64,000 nt of DNA, from contig JAUIKF010000031.1 of the NCBI GenBank assembly GCA_030430575.1, positions 37,198 through 101,197 on the forward strand, given 5' to 3'. This document shows positions 52,202-61,929 of the stretch, piece by piece. The DNA is from Bacteroidia bacterium. Its GTDB lineage: Bacteria; Bacteroidota; Bacteroidia; J057. Position 1 is the first letter of the stretch. Each line of letters starts with the position of its first letter. The notes beneath the pieces are model-generated. The model was not told the DNA's origin and did no database searches. It saw nothing but the letters and a program-made list of their open reading frames with translations. A program made the translations under genes and the position numbers.

Positions 52202-55200
52202 ATGAATTTAAAATTTCCTATCCTCACGCTCTTCCTCGTCCTTTGTTTATGCCTTACAGCCCAAGACAAGGAAGAAACCCTCATTTCTGAGGGGAACTTT
52301 GCAGGCCTCACCTTTCGAAATGTCGGCCCAGCCTTTTCATCTGGCAGAATCGCGGATATTGCCATTCACCCTGACAATAATAGTGTCTGGTATGTAGCCG
52401 TAGGCTCTGGCGGTGTCTGGATGACGCCCAATGCAGGCGTGACCTGGCAACCCCTCTTTGACCGCCAGTCAAGCTACTCCACTGGCTGCATTACCATAGA
52501 CCCCAACAATCCCCACACCATCTGGGTCGGTACAGGTGAGAATGTGGGCGGTCGCCACGTAGGGTATGGAGATGGTATATACAAAAGTACAGACGGCGGT
52601 AGAAGTTGGAAAAATATGGGCCTCAAGGAGTCTCAGCATTTGTCCAAAATCATTGTGCACCCTGAGAACTCAGATGTCATATGGGTAGCCGCGCAAGGGC
52701 CGCTTTGGAACAAAGGAGGGGAGCGTGGACTGTATAAATCCACTGATGGGGGAAATACGTGGAAGAAGACCCTCGGCGACGACGAGTGGACAGGGGTTAC
52801 CGACATTGTCATTGACCCCCGCAATCCCGATTGGCTGTACGCGGCCACTTGGCAACGTCACCGTACCGTAGCCGCCTATATGGGCGGCGGCCCTGGCTCA
52901 GCCATTCACCGCAGCACAGACGGTGGCGAAACCTGGCAAAAGATCACCAAGGGCCTTCCAGGCTCCAACCTTGGGAAAATAGGCATAGCCATTTCCCCTC
53001 AAAAGCCCGACATCCTATACGCAGCCGTAGAGACCGACCGCACCAAAGGCGGCATCTACCGCTCCACCAATCGTGGCGCGAGCTGGGAAAAACGGTCCAA
53101 CACCGTTTCAGGAGGCACTGGCCCACATTATTACCAAGAACTATATGCCTCGCCTCATCAGTTTGACAAGATTTACCTGATGGATGTCTGGGTGCAAATT
53201 TCAGAAGATGGAGGCAAATCCTTCAAACGCCTTACGGGGCAGGGTAAACACTCTGACAACCACGCCATCGCTTTCCACGCAGATGATCCGAACTATTTGT
53301 TGCTGGGCACTGACGGCGGCCTTTTTGAGAGTTTTGACGACACCAAGCACTGGCGATTCATCGACAACCTGCCCATTACCCAATATTACAAAGTAGCAGT
53401 AGACGACCGTGAGCCGTTTTACCATATTTTTGGCGGAACGCAAGACAATGGCTCCCATGGTGGCCCGTCTGCGACGGACAATAGCCACGGCATCCGCAAT
53501 GCGGATTGGTATAAGACACTTTTTGCCGATGGACACCAGTCTGCCACCGAGCCTGGCAATCCGAATATCGTTTATGCTGAAACGCAGCAAGGCGGTATCC
53601 ATCGTGTCGATTTGATCACAGGGGAGCAAGTTTACATTCAGCCTCAAGGGGGAGCAGATGACCCTTACGAGCGCTTCAACTGGGATGCGCCTATTCTGGT
53701 GAGCCCTCACTCCCCTACCCGACTCTATTTTGCTTCCCAGCGCGTGTGGCGATCTGAAGACCGGGGCGATAGCTGGACAGCGATTTCGGGCGACTTGACC
53801 CGCGACCAAGAACGTCTTGCCTTGCCTATCATGGGCAGGGTCCAAAGTTGGGACAACCCCTGGGATGTAGGCGCCATGTCCACCTATAATACGATTTCAT
53901 CCCTCGCTGAATCACCCATCAAAGCAGGCGTCATTTACGCTGGCACGGATGATGGCATCATCCAGGTGACGGAAGACGGCGGCGCCAGTTGGACGAAGAT
54001 TGAAGTGGGGAGCCTGCCTGGCGTACCCGCGACCGCATTTGTCAATGACATTCGGGCAGACTTGTTCGACGAAAGTACAGTCTACGTCGCATTGGATAAC
54101 CATAAGTATGGCGACTTCAAGCCTTATTTGCTCAAAAGCACGGACAAAGGAAAAACATGGAAATCTATTTCCAGCAATATCCCCGACAGGACCTTGGTCT
54201 GGCGTACAGTCCAAGACCATGTGAAGCCCAATTTACTATTTGCTGCGACAGAATTTGGCATTTATTTCACCTTAAATGGTGGCGAAAAGTGGATGAAATT
54301 TAGGGGAGGTTTGCCAACCATTTCTTTCAGGGACATTACGATTCAGCGCCGTGAGAACGACATCGTGGCAGCCTCCTTTGGGCGTGGATTTTTTGTTTTG
54401 GACGATTACAGTGCCCTTCGAGATGTTACAGAAGAAAAACTTAAGGCTGAAGGCACGCTTTTTACCCCAAAAACCGCCAAGCTCTTCCGCCCTCGGACGG
54501 TGCATACTTCTCAGGCAAACGCTCAATATGCTGCAAAAAACCCTGCCTTTGGCGCAACATTCACCTACTTTTTATCCCAAAATTATCCTACTAAAAAAGG
54601 AGAGAGAAAGAAGGCTGAAGGAAAATTGAACAAGGAAAATAAAGATATTCCCTTCCCAGGCTGGGAAGCTTTGGATGCCGAACGAATGGAAACCCCTACC
54701 AAGATTTGGTTGATTGTGAAAGACGGGGAAGGCAAGGTGGTCAAGCGGGTAAAAGGAGCTTCTGGCAAAGGGCTGCACCGTGCTACCTGGGACCTCCGAT
54801 ATGCATCTAACAGTTCAAGGCCTCCTCGCCCTGGCTCATCGGGGCGCGGATTTGGCGGCTGGGCTGCCATGCCTGGCACATATTCCGTAACCCTGGTCAA
54901 GGAGGTCAATGGAGTAATAAGTGAGTTGTCTGAACCAGTTTCATTCAAAGTGGAAATGCTTAGAAAAGGGGCATTAGAAGGCGCATCAGCCGCAGAAATC
55001 GCTGCTTTCCAAAAGCGCTTGGGGGACTTGCAAGGCAAGGTGGCTATTGGCACGTATATGTTTGAGCAAAGCAAAAAGCGTGTATCTGCCATGCAAAGTG
55101 CCCTTTCTCGTGCCGACCAGGCAGATAGTGACCTTTCTGCACAAGTACATGCCCTCAACCAAAAAATGATGGTGATGGAAACACAACTTAGTGGCAGTCC

Positions 55201-55453
55201 ATCGAAAGAGGAAGTGGGGGAAAAAGGGGACGCATCAGCCCGTTCGCGAATGTTTGTAGGATTTAGGGGATTGAGTTCTTCCTATGGCCCGACAGCCAAT
55301 CATGAGAAGAGTCTGGCTATCGCTGAAGACATGGTGAACGCACTGATTCCTCAGATTGAGAAAATCTATGAAGAAGAAATTCCTAGATTGGAGAAGGCAT
55401 TGATGGATGCAGGTGCTCCATGGATGGAGGGCATGGTCATGCCCAAGAATTGA
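52202..55453 (+). CDS. secreted BNR/VPS10-like beta-propeller protein (glycosyl hydrolase-like)
   Basis: 1083 residues from the ATG at 52202, which begins the signal peptide MNLKFPILTLFLVLCLCLTA. At least eight Asp-box motifs of the form STDGGxxW are present (for example STDGGRSWK, STDGGNTWK, STDGGETWQ, SEDRGDSWT, TEDGGASWT, STDKGKTWK), forming one or two propellers (about 25-730). A C-terminal beta domain and a coiled coil (about 930-1060) follow. Annotated as glycosyl hydrolase in many Bacteroidota, but no sialidase catalytic residues are evident, so the enzymatic role is doubtful. No sorting domain. Confidence 0.88.
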   Translation: MNLKFPILTLFLVLCLCLTAQDKEETLISEGNFAGLTFRNVGPAFSSGRIADIAIHPDNNSVWYVAVGSGGVWMTPNAGVTWQPLFDRQSSYSTGCITIDPNNPHTIWVGTGENVGGRHVGYGDGIYKSTDGGRSWKNMGLKESQHLSKIIVHPENSDVIWVAAQGPLWNKGGERGLYKSTDGGNTWKKTLGDDEWTGVTDIVIDPRNPDWLYAATWQRHRTVAAYMGGGPGSAIHRSTDGGETWQKITKGLPGSNLGKIGIAISPQKPDILYAAVETDRTKGGIYRSTNRGASWEKRSNTVSGGTGPHYYQELYASPHQFDKIYLMDVWVQISEDGGKSFKRLTGQGKHSDNHAIAFHADDPNYLLLGTDGGLFESFDDTKHWRFIDNLPITQYYKVAVDDREPFYHIFGGTQDNGSHGGPSATDNSHGIRNADWYKTLFADGHQSATEPGNPNIVYAETQQGGIHRVDLITGEQVYIQPQGGADDPYERFNWDAPILVSPHSPTRLYFASQRVWRSEDRGDSWTAISGDLTRDQERLALPIMGRVQSWDNPWDVGAMSTYNTISSLAESPIKAGVIYAGTDDGIIQVTEDGGASWTKIEVGSLPGVPATAFVNDIRADLFDESTVYVALDNHKYGDFKPYLLKSTDKGKTWKSISSNIPDRTLVWRTVQDHVKPNLLFAATEFGIYFTLNGGEKWMKFRGGLPTISFRDITIQRRENDIVAASFGRGFFVLDDYSALRDVTEEKLKAEGTLFTPKTAKLFRPRTVHTSQANAQYAAKNPAFGATFTYFLSQNYPTKKGERKKAEGKLNKENKDIPFPGWEALDAERMETPTKIWLIVKDGEGKVVKRVKGASGKGLHRATWDLRYASNSSRPPRPGSSGRGFGGWAAMPGTYSVTLVKEVNGVISELSEPVSFKVEMLRKGALEGASAAEIAAFQKRLGDLQGKVAIGTYMFEQSKKRVSAMQSALSRADQADSDLSAQVHALNQKMMVMETQLSGSPSKEEVGEKGDASARSRMFVGFRGLSSSYGPTANHEKSLAIAEDMVNALIPQIEKIYEEEIPRLEKALMDAGAPWMEGMVMPKN

Positions 55454-55473
55454 AAATGAAAAATAAGTCTAGT

Positions 55474-55509
55474 TATACCCAACAGGTTTTCTGCAACCTG
55501 TTGGGTATA
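55474..55509 (+). promoter_or_regulatory. 15-bp perfect hairpin between genes
   Basis: TATACCCAACAGGTT (55474-55488), TTCTGC, AACCTGTTGGGTATA (55495-55509). It is 20 nt after one stop and 25 nt before the next ATG. It could end the upstream transcript (followed by TTTG only, not a T-tract) or structure the leader. Confidence 0.5.
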
Positions 55510-55534
55510 TTTGTTCTGTAAACACCCAAGCAGT

Positions 55535-56275
55535 ATGAAAAAGAAATATTCAAGCAACGATATCTGGATGATTCTGATGGCCATAATTCCAGGCATGTTA
55601 TTGGGCTTCGGTATGGCAGAACTACAAGCAGACAACTTTTCTGGAATGATCTATAAGGCCTTATTTTGGGGTTTGGGAACAATGGTGGGGATAACTGGAT
55701 ATTTTTTTACCAAAGATAAAAGCGTAGGAATCAAAGTCTTTACACTAGTTGGGTTAATTGGACTCAGTTCTATTCCATTTTTCTTTGAACGCCAGCTCAC
55801 AGATGATGAAATCCTTCAGCAAGATTGGATCACGCAAACAATTGGAGATATCGAATTTGATACCCCTAGTAAACTCCCCCTTGTGATTGACGAGGTACCC
55901 AAAGGATTAACAGCTATGTACGATGTATTTGAATCTTATAATGATGGAGGGAAAGACCGCTTTACAGTAGGTATGAAAACGGTGGTAAAAACAGATTCTG
56001 TACCAATAAAACATTCCTTCGACGCTAGCTTAATAGGTATGTTAAAGAATATTAAGGTCAAGCTCGTTGAGCTGTCTATAGATACCTTAGCCTATGAAGC
56101 TAGTGAAATTACCATCATGATTTCATTTCCGCTAAAGGGACGCTCTATGCACGGATATGGCTATATGTGTAAAAACGGGAACTCCTTGACCTCTTTGTGG
56201 CTCATGCCTCGGACAAGAAGTTTTTCCAAATCATACATTGAAGAATTTGATGCCGGTATTTTCCCTAATTTTTAG
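55535..56275 (+). CDS. hypothetical membrane protein
   Basis: 246 residues from the ATG at 55535 (MKKKYSSND); the frame starts 8 codons earlier inside the hairpin region. Three hydrophobic segments (about 8-26, 38-55 and 65-82), then a soluble domain of about 150 residues. No family recognised. The lack of an adjacent partner gives no hint of function. Confidence 0.7.
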   Translation: MKKKYSSNDIWMILMAIIPGMLLGFGMAELQADNFSGMIYKALFWGLGTMVGITGYFFTKDKSVGIKVFTLVGLIGLSSIPFFFERQLTDDEILQQDWITQTIGDIEFDTPSKLPLVIDEVPKGLTAMYDVFESYNDGGKDRFTVGMKTVVKTDSVPIKHSFDASLIGMLKNIKVKLVELSIDTLAYEASEITIMISFPLKGRSMHGYGYMCKNGNSLTSLWLMPRTRSFSKSYIEEFDAGIFPNF

Positions 56276-56351
56276 CAGCAAACTTTATTTTTCCCACCAA
56301 CATCACTAACGCCATCCCTACGGCAGGCGGCAAGCAAAAAGTCATCATAGA

Positions 56352-56606
56352 TTGGAGCAAACATTTGGCACAGAGGCAAAGCTGTATCCTAATCCTACGG
56401 ACGGTGCCTTTACCATCGACTTTGGAAAGACTTATCCAAATGTGACAATTGAGGTATTTGACGGGGTCGGAAAGTTGGTCTTTTCCAACAATAGGAAAGA
56501 AAGTCACTCGGTACGTGTTGACCTTAAAGGGATGGCTGCTGGCAGGTATGCGGTAAAGGTAACTTCTGGGGAAAAACAAGCTGTTTTTAAGGTTGAGGTG
56601 AGATAA
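56352..56606 (+). pseudogene. orphan T9SS type-A sorting domain (remnant)
   Basis: 84 residues, almost exactly one T9SS C-terminal domain: LYPNPTDGAFTIDFGK, VEVFDG/VGKLVFS, and a final strand. There is no signal peptide or cargo in front, and the same frame has a stop at 56307. Upstream, another frame is open, so an indel may have broken a larger gene. Probably the tail of a decayed secreted protein. Confidence 0.65.
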
Positions 56607-56646
56607 TGAAGTTTGGGGTTCAGGGATCAGGGTTCAGGGGAAACTG

Positions 56647-56712
56647 TTTGAGCTTGAGTTTGAGCTTGAGTTTGAGCTTGAGCTTGAGCTTGAGCTTGAG
56701 TTTGCACTTGAA
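56647..56712. repeat. hexameric TTGAGC/TTGAGT tandem repeat
   Basis: About ten consecutive hexamers of the form TTGAG(C/T), ending in TTGCACTTGAAC. It lies between a T9SS remnant and the convergent oxyR. Related but degenerate repeats are at 58920-59006. Confidence 0.85.
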
Positions 56713-56721
56713 CTTTCCTTC

Positions 56722-57660
56722 TTACACCCATCTCACCAATTCTCCGCGATCAGGTTTTCGCATTTTCTTAGGGACAGAAGCGAGGATTTCTGTTTTCAGT
56801 GCAGTGATTAGTTTCTGTTTGAGGATATTGCGATGGGTAACGAGGCTGACCTCGCGAATAGGTTCAGGAGATTTAAAGTGTCGGACATGGCGGCGCTGGA
56901 GCTTTCGCAAGTCATATAGAGCCAGTTCTGGCAATAGGGTGTATCCACACTGACTTTCTACCATACGCTTCAGCGTCTCCAAGCTTCCACTTTCAAAGCG
57001 CAGTGGCGGTCTATCGCTCATACTAGATTGCTCTGTGCACATAGTGATAGCCTGACTTCTGAAACAATGCCCTTCTTTGAGTAGCCACATATCTTGTTGG
57101 TCGAGGTCTTGCAGCGCTACAGAACATTTTTTCGTCAAGGGATGGTGAGAGGACATGTAGACCACAAATATTTCGTAGAAAAGCGGATCTATCACAAACC
57201 CAGGCATATCTAGTGGGGTAACCATGATGCCTACGTCCAACATGTCTTTTTCCAGTTTTTCAAGAATTTGTGAGGAAAGCAGTTCTTCTACTACCAGTGT
57301 CACATCTGGATAATGCTTGGCAAAATTCAAAGAAAAACGAGGAAGAAGGTAGGGACAAAGGGTGGGAATGACGCCAAGTCGCAGTTCTCCCAAATGAGCC
57401 TGGCTTTTTTCTTTAATCAACTCTGGAATGCAATTCAACTCACGTAATCCTTCTCTCGCTTTGGCAATGATCGTTTGCCCTACATCTGTAGTTATGACAG
57501 GCTTTTTGCTTCGATCAAAAATCGTCACCCCCAACTCTTCCTCAATTTTTTTGATTTGCATACTGAGGGTCGGTTGGGTGACATCACACCTTTTGGCAGC
57601 CTCAGCGAAGCTGCCAAAAGTGTCTACAGCGATCACGTATTCAAGTTGGGTCAAAGTCAT
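56722..57660 (-). CDS. oxyR: LysR-family peroxide sensor OxyR
   Basis: 312 residues. N-terminal winged HTH (about 1-60) with the LysR signature, then a substrate-binding-like domain. The redox pair is present: GHCFRSQAITMC gives Cys199 and Cys208, matching E. coli OxyR spacing and numbering. It activates peroxide-defence genes after disulfide formation. Divergent from the ECF sigma gene at 57823 over a 162-nt region where its own operator is expected. A di-haem peroxidase is encoded 3 kb away. Confidence 0.92.
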   Translation of the reverse strand: MTLTQLEYVIAVDTFGSFAEAAKRCDVTQPTLSMQIKKIEEELGVTIFDRSKKPVITTDVGQTIIAKAREGLRELNCIPELIKEKSQAHLGELRLGVIPTLCPYLLPRFSLNFAKHYPDVTLVVEELLSSQILEKLEKDMLDVGIMVTPLDMPGFVIDPLFYEIFVVYMSSHHPLTKKCSVALQDLDQQDMWLLKEGHCFRSQAITMCTEQSSMSDRPPLRFESGSLETLKRMVESQCGYTLLPELALYDLRKLQRRHVRHFKSPEPIREVSLVTHRNILKQKLITALKTEILASVPKKMRKPDRGELVRWV

Positions 57661-57822
57661 GCGATAAGCCTAAAATTTAGTGTAACCAAAGATAGCAAAA
57701 ATGAGTATGAACTAAATATAGATAATTATGATCGAAATATAAAAACAATTGATTTGATTTATAATTATCTCTTGTTATTTTTGTTAAAATTGTTGAAAAA
57801 AAGGCTTTAACACACCGCATAC

Positions 57823-58329
57823 ATGAAAGCATTAGATTTTGATCAGACCGTCGCGAGTTTACAGACACTCCTCAAACCCCTCGCATTGAAACTCACTCAT
57901 AATGGCGAAGCCGCTGAAGATCTCATCCAAGAGACTATGTTGAAGGCCCTTGCCAACAGAGATAAATTTCGTCAGGGAACCAATATTAAGGCGTGGTTGT
58001 ATACGATCATGAAAAACACCTTTATCACTGATTACCATAAAAGAGTTCGCAGACAAACCTTTGTAGACAATAGTGAAGATCAATTTTTGCTCAATTCACC
58101 AGGCCATAGTGTCCACAACAAAGCAGGGGGAAAATTGGCGATGGATGAGATCAGCAAAGCCATCAAAAAGCTTCCTCACGATTTAAAAACGCCTTTCATG
58201 ATGTATTGGAAGGGATACAAATACACAGAGATTTCGGATATTCTTGACCTCCCCCTTGGTACCGTCAAAAACCGCATCCACCTTGCCAGAAAAGATCTCA
58301 AGGCTGATCTAGCCAGTTTAAGAGGATAA
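57823..58329 (+). CDS. ECF-type RNA polymerase sigma factor
   Basis: 168 residues with sigma region 2 ([19 protein letters not shown], about 31-49; [19 protein letters not shown]) and region 4 ([24 protein letters not shown] with [18 protein letters not shown]). Typical length. No anti-sigma factor gene follows, so its signal is unknown. Divergent from oxyR, which hints at a link to oxidative stress but does not show it. Confidence 0.93.
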   Translation: MKALDFDQTVASLQTLLKPLALKLTHNGEAAEDLIQETMLKALANRDKFRQGTNIKAWLYTIMKNTFITDYHKRVRRQTFVDNSEDQFLLNSPGHSVHNKAGGKLAMDEISKAIKKLPHDLKTPFMMYWKGYKYTEISDILDLPLGTVKNRIHLARKDLKADLASLRG

Positions 58330-58409
58330 GAAATATATCGAAAGCAAGGATTTTCCCCGAATAATATTTAATTTTGTGACTGTTATATCGAAAAAGTCAA
58401 ATCAAACCT

Positions 58410-58922
58410 GTGGGAAATATTACATTTCGATTAATTCTTATTCTTGTTTTCTTGCCATTTCTTTCCAACGCTCAAAGCAACTGTAATTGTGGCTGGGAAG
58501 GGCCTTTTGTATCAGTAGCTCCTACGGCTTCATTTGTCGCAATAGTAAAGGTCAAGAAACACCTTTCATTTAAAAAAATTCACGACCTGGACACCCCCGT
58601 TGGGATGGAAGTCCAGGTCGTGGAGGTATTGAAAGGCAATGAAAGTCGAGATTGTGTGATTGTATGGGGGGATAATGGTTACTTGTGCAGGCCTTATCTC
58701 ACCCGGTTCCCTGAAGGAAGCTACTGGGTTATGGCATTCCATCAAGCTTTGGATCACGGGGGGCACGTCGGTGAACAGCGAAATGACTTTTCGCTTTCAG
58801 TATGCGGTGCCTACTGGCTGAAACTCGAAGCCAATAAGGTATCTGGCCTCATCGAAGGGATAGGCTATGATAGCATGGACCTTGAAGCATTTAAAGATTT
58901 GTTGGAAACAGCCTGGTATTAA
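58410..58922 (+). CDS. hypothetical secreted protein, TIMP/NTR-like features
   Basis: 170 residues starting with GTG at 58410. Signal peptide to about residue 22 (FLSNAQ), then CNCGWEGPF at the mature N-terminus, VEVLKG, and spaced cysteines. A Cys-x-Cys mature start and an OB-like strand order recall NTR/TIMP domains, as in some bacterial secreted proteins. Low confidence in that family. It follows the sigma gene after 80 nt. Confidence 0.65.
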   Translation: MGNITFRLILILVFLPFLSNAQSNCNCGWEGPFVSVAPTASFVAIVKVKKHLSFKKIHDLDTPVGMEVQVVEVLKGNESRDCVIVWGDNGYLCRPYLTRFPEGSYWVMAFHQALDHGGHVGEQRNDFSLSVCGAYWLKLEANKVSGLIEGIGYDSMDLEAFKDLLETAWY

Positions 58923-59006
58923 CAAGTTCAAACTCAAATTCAAGCACAAGTTCAAAAAGATAGAGCGTAGTGGTTGAGTTTGTGCTTGAATTTGTACTTG
59001 AGCTTT
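58920..59006. repeat. inverted arrays of degenerate TTGANN hexamers
   Basis: Copies of the form CAAGTTCAAACTCAA on one arm (58923-58958) and TTGAGTTTGTGCTTG on the other (58974-59006) pair imperfectly. The stem lies between convergent genes, and probably terminates both. It is the same hexamer family as 56647-56712. Confidence 0.6.
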
Positions 59007-59008
59007 CT

Positions 59009-60811
59009 TTAAGCCATAATCCCCATCTTCCGCATTAAGAAAGTAGCATTGAGGTTTTGAGAAATCCCCTCTTTCAATTTATAGTCGAAGTCCAAACGAT
59101 CCTCTAAGATATTCACCTCAAATCGTCTATTCTTGATTTGATCAGGGTAGTCATCAATAAGGGTTCCCAGGGACAAGTCATGGGTAGCAATAAGTCCCAT
59201 CGCTTTGAGTCCCAATAACTGCTCAATATACCCCCGAGAGCCAGTTTGCTTGTCTCGGCTATTGGTACCCCTCAGCATTTCATCCAAAATTATAAAATGG
59301 CCTTGTCCTCCCTTTAATTCATCTACGATGTATTTGAGGCGAAGCAATTCCGCGTAGAAGTACGACTCATTGTCTTGGAGTGAGTCCGTCGCCCGCACAC
59401 TGGTAAGCAGGTGCATGGGGGAAAAGGAAAAGGCTTGGGCGCAAACAGGTGCCCCCATCATCCCAAGGACCAAATTTACCCCTACAGTTCTTAGGAAGGT
59501 GCTTTTTCCCGCCATATTGGCTCCGGTAACGATTACATACTGACCATCCCCCTCCATGGTAAGGTTATTATCAACTCGGACCTCAGGATCAAGCAATGGA
59601 TGCCCCATCTCATTCGCCTGAAATACAAATGCATCTGTATTGATTGTCGGCCAGGAATAGTCAGGATGATTGTAGGCAAATCCGCCAAGGCTAATCAGGG
59701 CATCGAATTGTCCCAACACCTCAAACCAGGAAGGCAGTTCATCCTTGGCGCTTTCTTTCCATTTTTCCAACCGACGCATACAGAGTAAATCCCATAGAAT
59801 CGTCGCATTGAACAGAAATGCGACAAATACATTCAGCCGATTGTCAAAATCTCTACTGATACTCGCTAACGTTTTTATACGCTCGCTTGCCTGTACCCCG
59901 TCTCGGTTGAGGTGGGATTGAAGGGTTTGAAGTAAATCTGCCTCAAAGGGTTCCTGTTCGATGATATGCAATAGATCGGCATAGCGTTCCAACATGTTAT
60001 TTCGGCGACTGAGGACTGCATGTGCTTTCCCTACTTGAGGCAGATTCTGCCGAACTATGGCCAAATTCACCAAAGCCAGGAACACAGGAAAATGCCAGGT
60101 GATCCATGGAACCACGAAGCTCAGGCCTACTAGCAGCGCCATAAGGGCTGGCATGAGGTAGATGAGTATTTTATATAAGGGATGATTCAGATAAAAAGCT
60201 GGCACTTCGAGCCATCTCATCAAGCGATCCTGATCATTTTCCGCCTCCAATTGCTCTGTACCTATTGCCAGGAACTCCTGCCGGAAGTTCAGCTTATCGG
60301 CCAGTTCGTTATGCGCTTTTTGCCTTGCTTGGATAGTCTCCTTGTCAGTCAACCCTCTTTTAAACCACCCACTAAGAACCTCCTTCCCCAAAACAGACGC
60401 AGTCCTGTTAATCGCCTGAAACACAGACTTTTGCCCAAAGATATCTAAATCATAACTATAATCGTGTTTGGGATCTACCAGTTCTTCTCCTCCATCAAAA
60501 GCGGAATAATCCCCTCCCAAAGCCGCTAACTCCCGCTCATTGACTGTCTGCAAATTTTGGGCGCGCAGGCGCTTTGCCTCGATCTTCGCATGACGCTTGA
60601 CCAGGTATAGAAATAGGGCAATAAAGAGCCCAAAAGTCAGGATTCCCAGCCCAAAGTTCCATGTCAGAACCAGGTACCCTAGGCCCACTCCAGTGACAAA
60701 AATCACTAGCCGAAATATCGAGTATTGCTTAAACAATCGATCATTTTGGGCGTAGTCCTCTTTATATTTATCAAAGAGTTTTTGATACGTATCTTGAACA
60801 GCGTTTCGCAT
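59009..60811 (-). CDS. membrane MutS-like ATPase
   Basis: 600 residues. Two hydrophobic hairpins (about 30-68 and 205-255) precede a MutS core (helical clamp and ATPase). Walker A GANMAGKSTFLRT (about 425-437) and Walker B IILDEMLRGTNSRD are intact. The mismatch-binding N-terminal domains of MutS and the Smr domain of MutS2 are absent. This short MutS-like family is widespread in Bacteroidota, its role unknown; membrane anchoring speaks against ordinary mismatch repair. Confidence 0.9.
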   Translation of the reverse strand: MRNAVQDTYQKLFDKYKEDYAQNDRLFKQYSIFRLVIFVTGVGLGYLVLTWNFGLGILTFGLFIALFLYLVKRHAKIEAKRLRAQNLQTVNERELAALGGDYSAFDGGEELVDPKHDYSYDLDIFGQKSVFQAINRTASVLGKEVLSGWFKRGLTDKETIQARQKAHNELADKLNFRQEFLAIGTEQLEAENDQDRLMRWLEVPAFYLNHPLYKILIYLMPALMALLVGLSFVVPWITWHFPVFLALVNLAIVRQNLPQVGKAHAVLSRRNNMLERYADLLHIIEQEPFEADLLQTLQSHLNRDGVQASERIKTLASISRDFDNRLNVFVAFLFNATILWDLLCMRRLEKWKESAKDELPSWFEVLGQFDALISLGGFAYNHPDYSWPTINTDAFVFQANEMGHPLLDPEVRVDNNLTMEGDGQYVIVTGANMAGKSTFLRTVGVNLVLGMMGAPVCAQAFSFSPMHLLTSVRATDSLQDNESYFYAELLRLKYIVDELKGGQGHFIILDEMLRGTNSRDKQTGSRGYIEQLLGLKAMGLIATHDLSLGTLIDDYPDQIKNRRFEVNILEDRLDFDYKLKEGISQNLNATFLMRKMGIMA

Positions 60812-60870
60812 AGATGCGAAGTTAAGCTTTCAGAAACAATTTTGAATGAATGAATGGTGAATTTTGAATT

Positions 60871-61887
60871 ATGAATAGGGTTTTCACTTATTTAGCTGTT
60901 TTGATGATCATTTTGATTACCGCTACCGGCTGTCAGAAAGATCCTCCGTTACAGTTTCCGTACGAATTGTCCCTTCCCCCTCATTTCCCTGAACCCGAGA
61001 TTCCCGAGGAGAATCAGCTCACTGAGTCAAGAGTAGCATTGGGGAAAAAGCTATTTTATGATCCTGTCTTATCCCTGGACTCGACCATCTCCTGCGCAAC
61101 CTGTCACCCACAAGCAACCGGCTTTGCAGATGACTTGATGATCAGCACAGGCATACAAGGTCGTATGGGCTTTCGCAATGTCCCTACCCTTACCAATGTA
61201 GCCTACCATCCTTACTTTTTCCGTGAAGGCGGAAATCCTAGCCTGGAGGGCCAAGTCCTTGGTCCTATTTGCTCCTTTGATGAGTTTGGATTCAATGCAC
61301 GAGAGCTTGCCGATAGGCTTTCAGGAGACACCTTGTATGACGCTATGGCGATGGATGCCTATAAGCGTCCGATGGACTTATATGTCATTACAAGAGCTAT
61401 CGCGGCTTTTGAGCGGACCCTTATCAGTGGCAATGCCCCTTATGATCAATTTATCCTAGGAGATTCTACTGCCCTCTCTCCCATTGCTCAGCAAGGGATG
61501 AATCTATTTTTCAGTGAACGTACAGCCTGCGCCACTTGCCATGAAGGCTTTGACTTTAGCAATTATGCTTTTGAAAATATAGGGCTCTACGAAACGTACC
61601 AAGATTTGGGGCGGTTTCGCATCACCCTTGACAGTGCTGACATCGGCAAGATCAAGGTGCCGACCTTGCGAAATGTAGCCCTTACAGCGCCATATATGCA
61701 TGACGGAAGCCTTCCTTCCTTAGAAGCGGTCATCGACCATTTCGACACAGGCGGCGTGCAACACCCCAATCAATCATCTGATGTAAAGCCACTCCACCTT
61801 TCCCAAACAGAGAAAGACGCCTTATTGGCTTTTCTCCAATCCCTCACAGATGAGGAATTTATCCACAACCCTAATTTCAGCAAGTAG
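60871..61887 (+). CDS. di-haem cytochrome c peroxidase (MauG/CcpA family) lipoprotein
   Basis: 338 residues. Lipobox ATGC (Cys21). Two haem c sites: CATCH at 75-79 and CATCH at 220-224, with the distal region FRNVPTLTNVAYHPYFF and the C-terminal VPTLRNVALTAPYMHDGS typical of bacterial CCPs. It reduces hydrogen peroxide to water with electrons from a small cytochrome, in the periplasm. It may be part of the OxyR regulon, but no OxyR site was identified. Confidence 0.93.
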   Translation: MNRVFTYLAVLMIILITATGCQKDPPLQFPYELSLPPHFPEPEIPEENQLTESRVALGKKLFYDPVLSLDSTISCATCHPQATGFADDLMISTGIQGRMGFRNVPTLTNVAYHPYFFREGGNPSLEGQVLGPICSFDEFGFNARELADRLSGDTLYDAMAMDAYKRPMDLYVITRAIAAFERTLISGNAPYDQFILGDSTALSPIAQQGMNLFFSERTACATCHEGFDFSNYAFENIGLYETYQDLGRFRITLDSADIGKIKVPTLRNVALTAPYMHDGSLPSLEAVIDHFDTGGVQHPNQSSDVKPLHLSQTEKDALLAFLQSLTDEEFIHNPNFSK

Positions 61888-61929
61888 GGAATTTTTGCTA
61901 GTTTAGGAGGGAAAGGATAATGTTGGATA

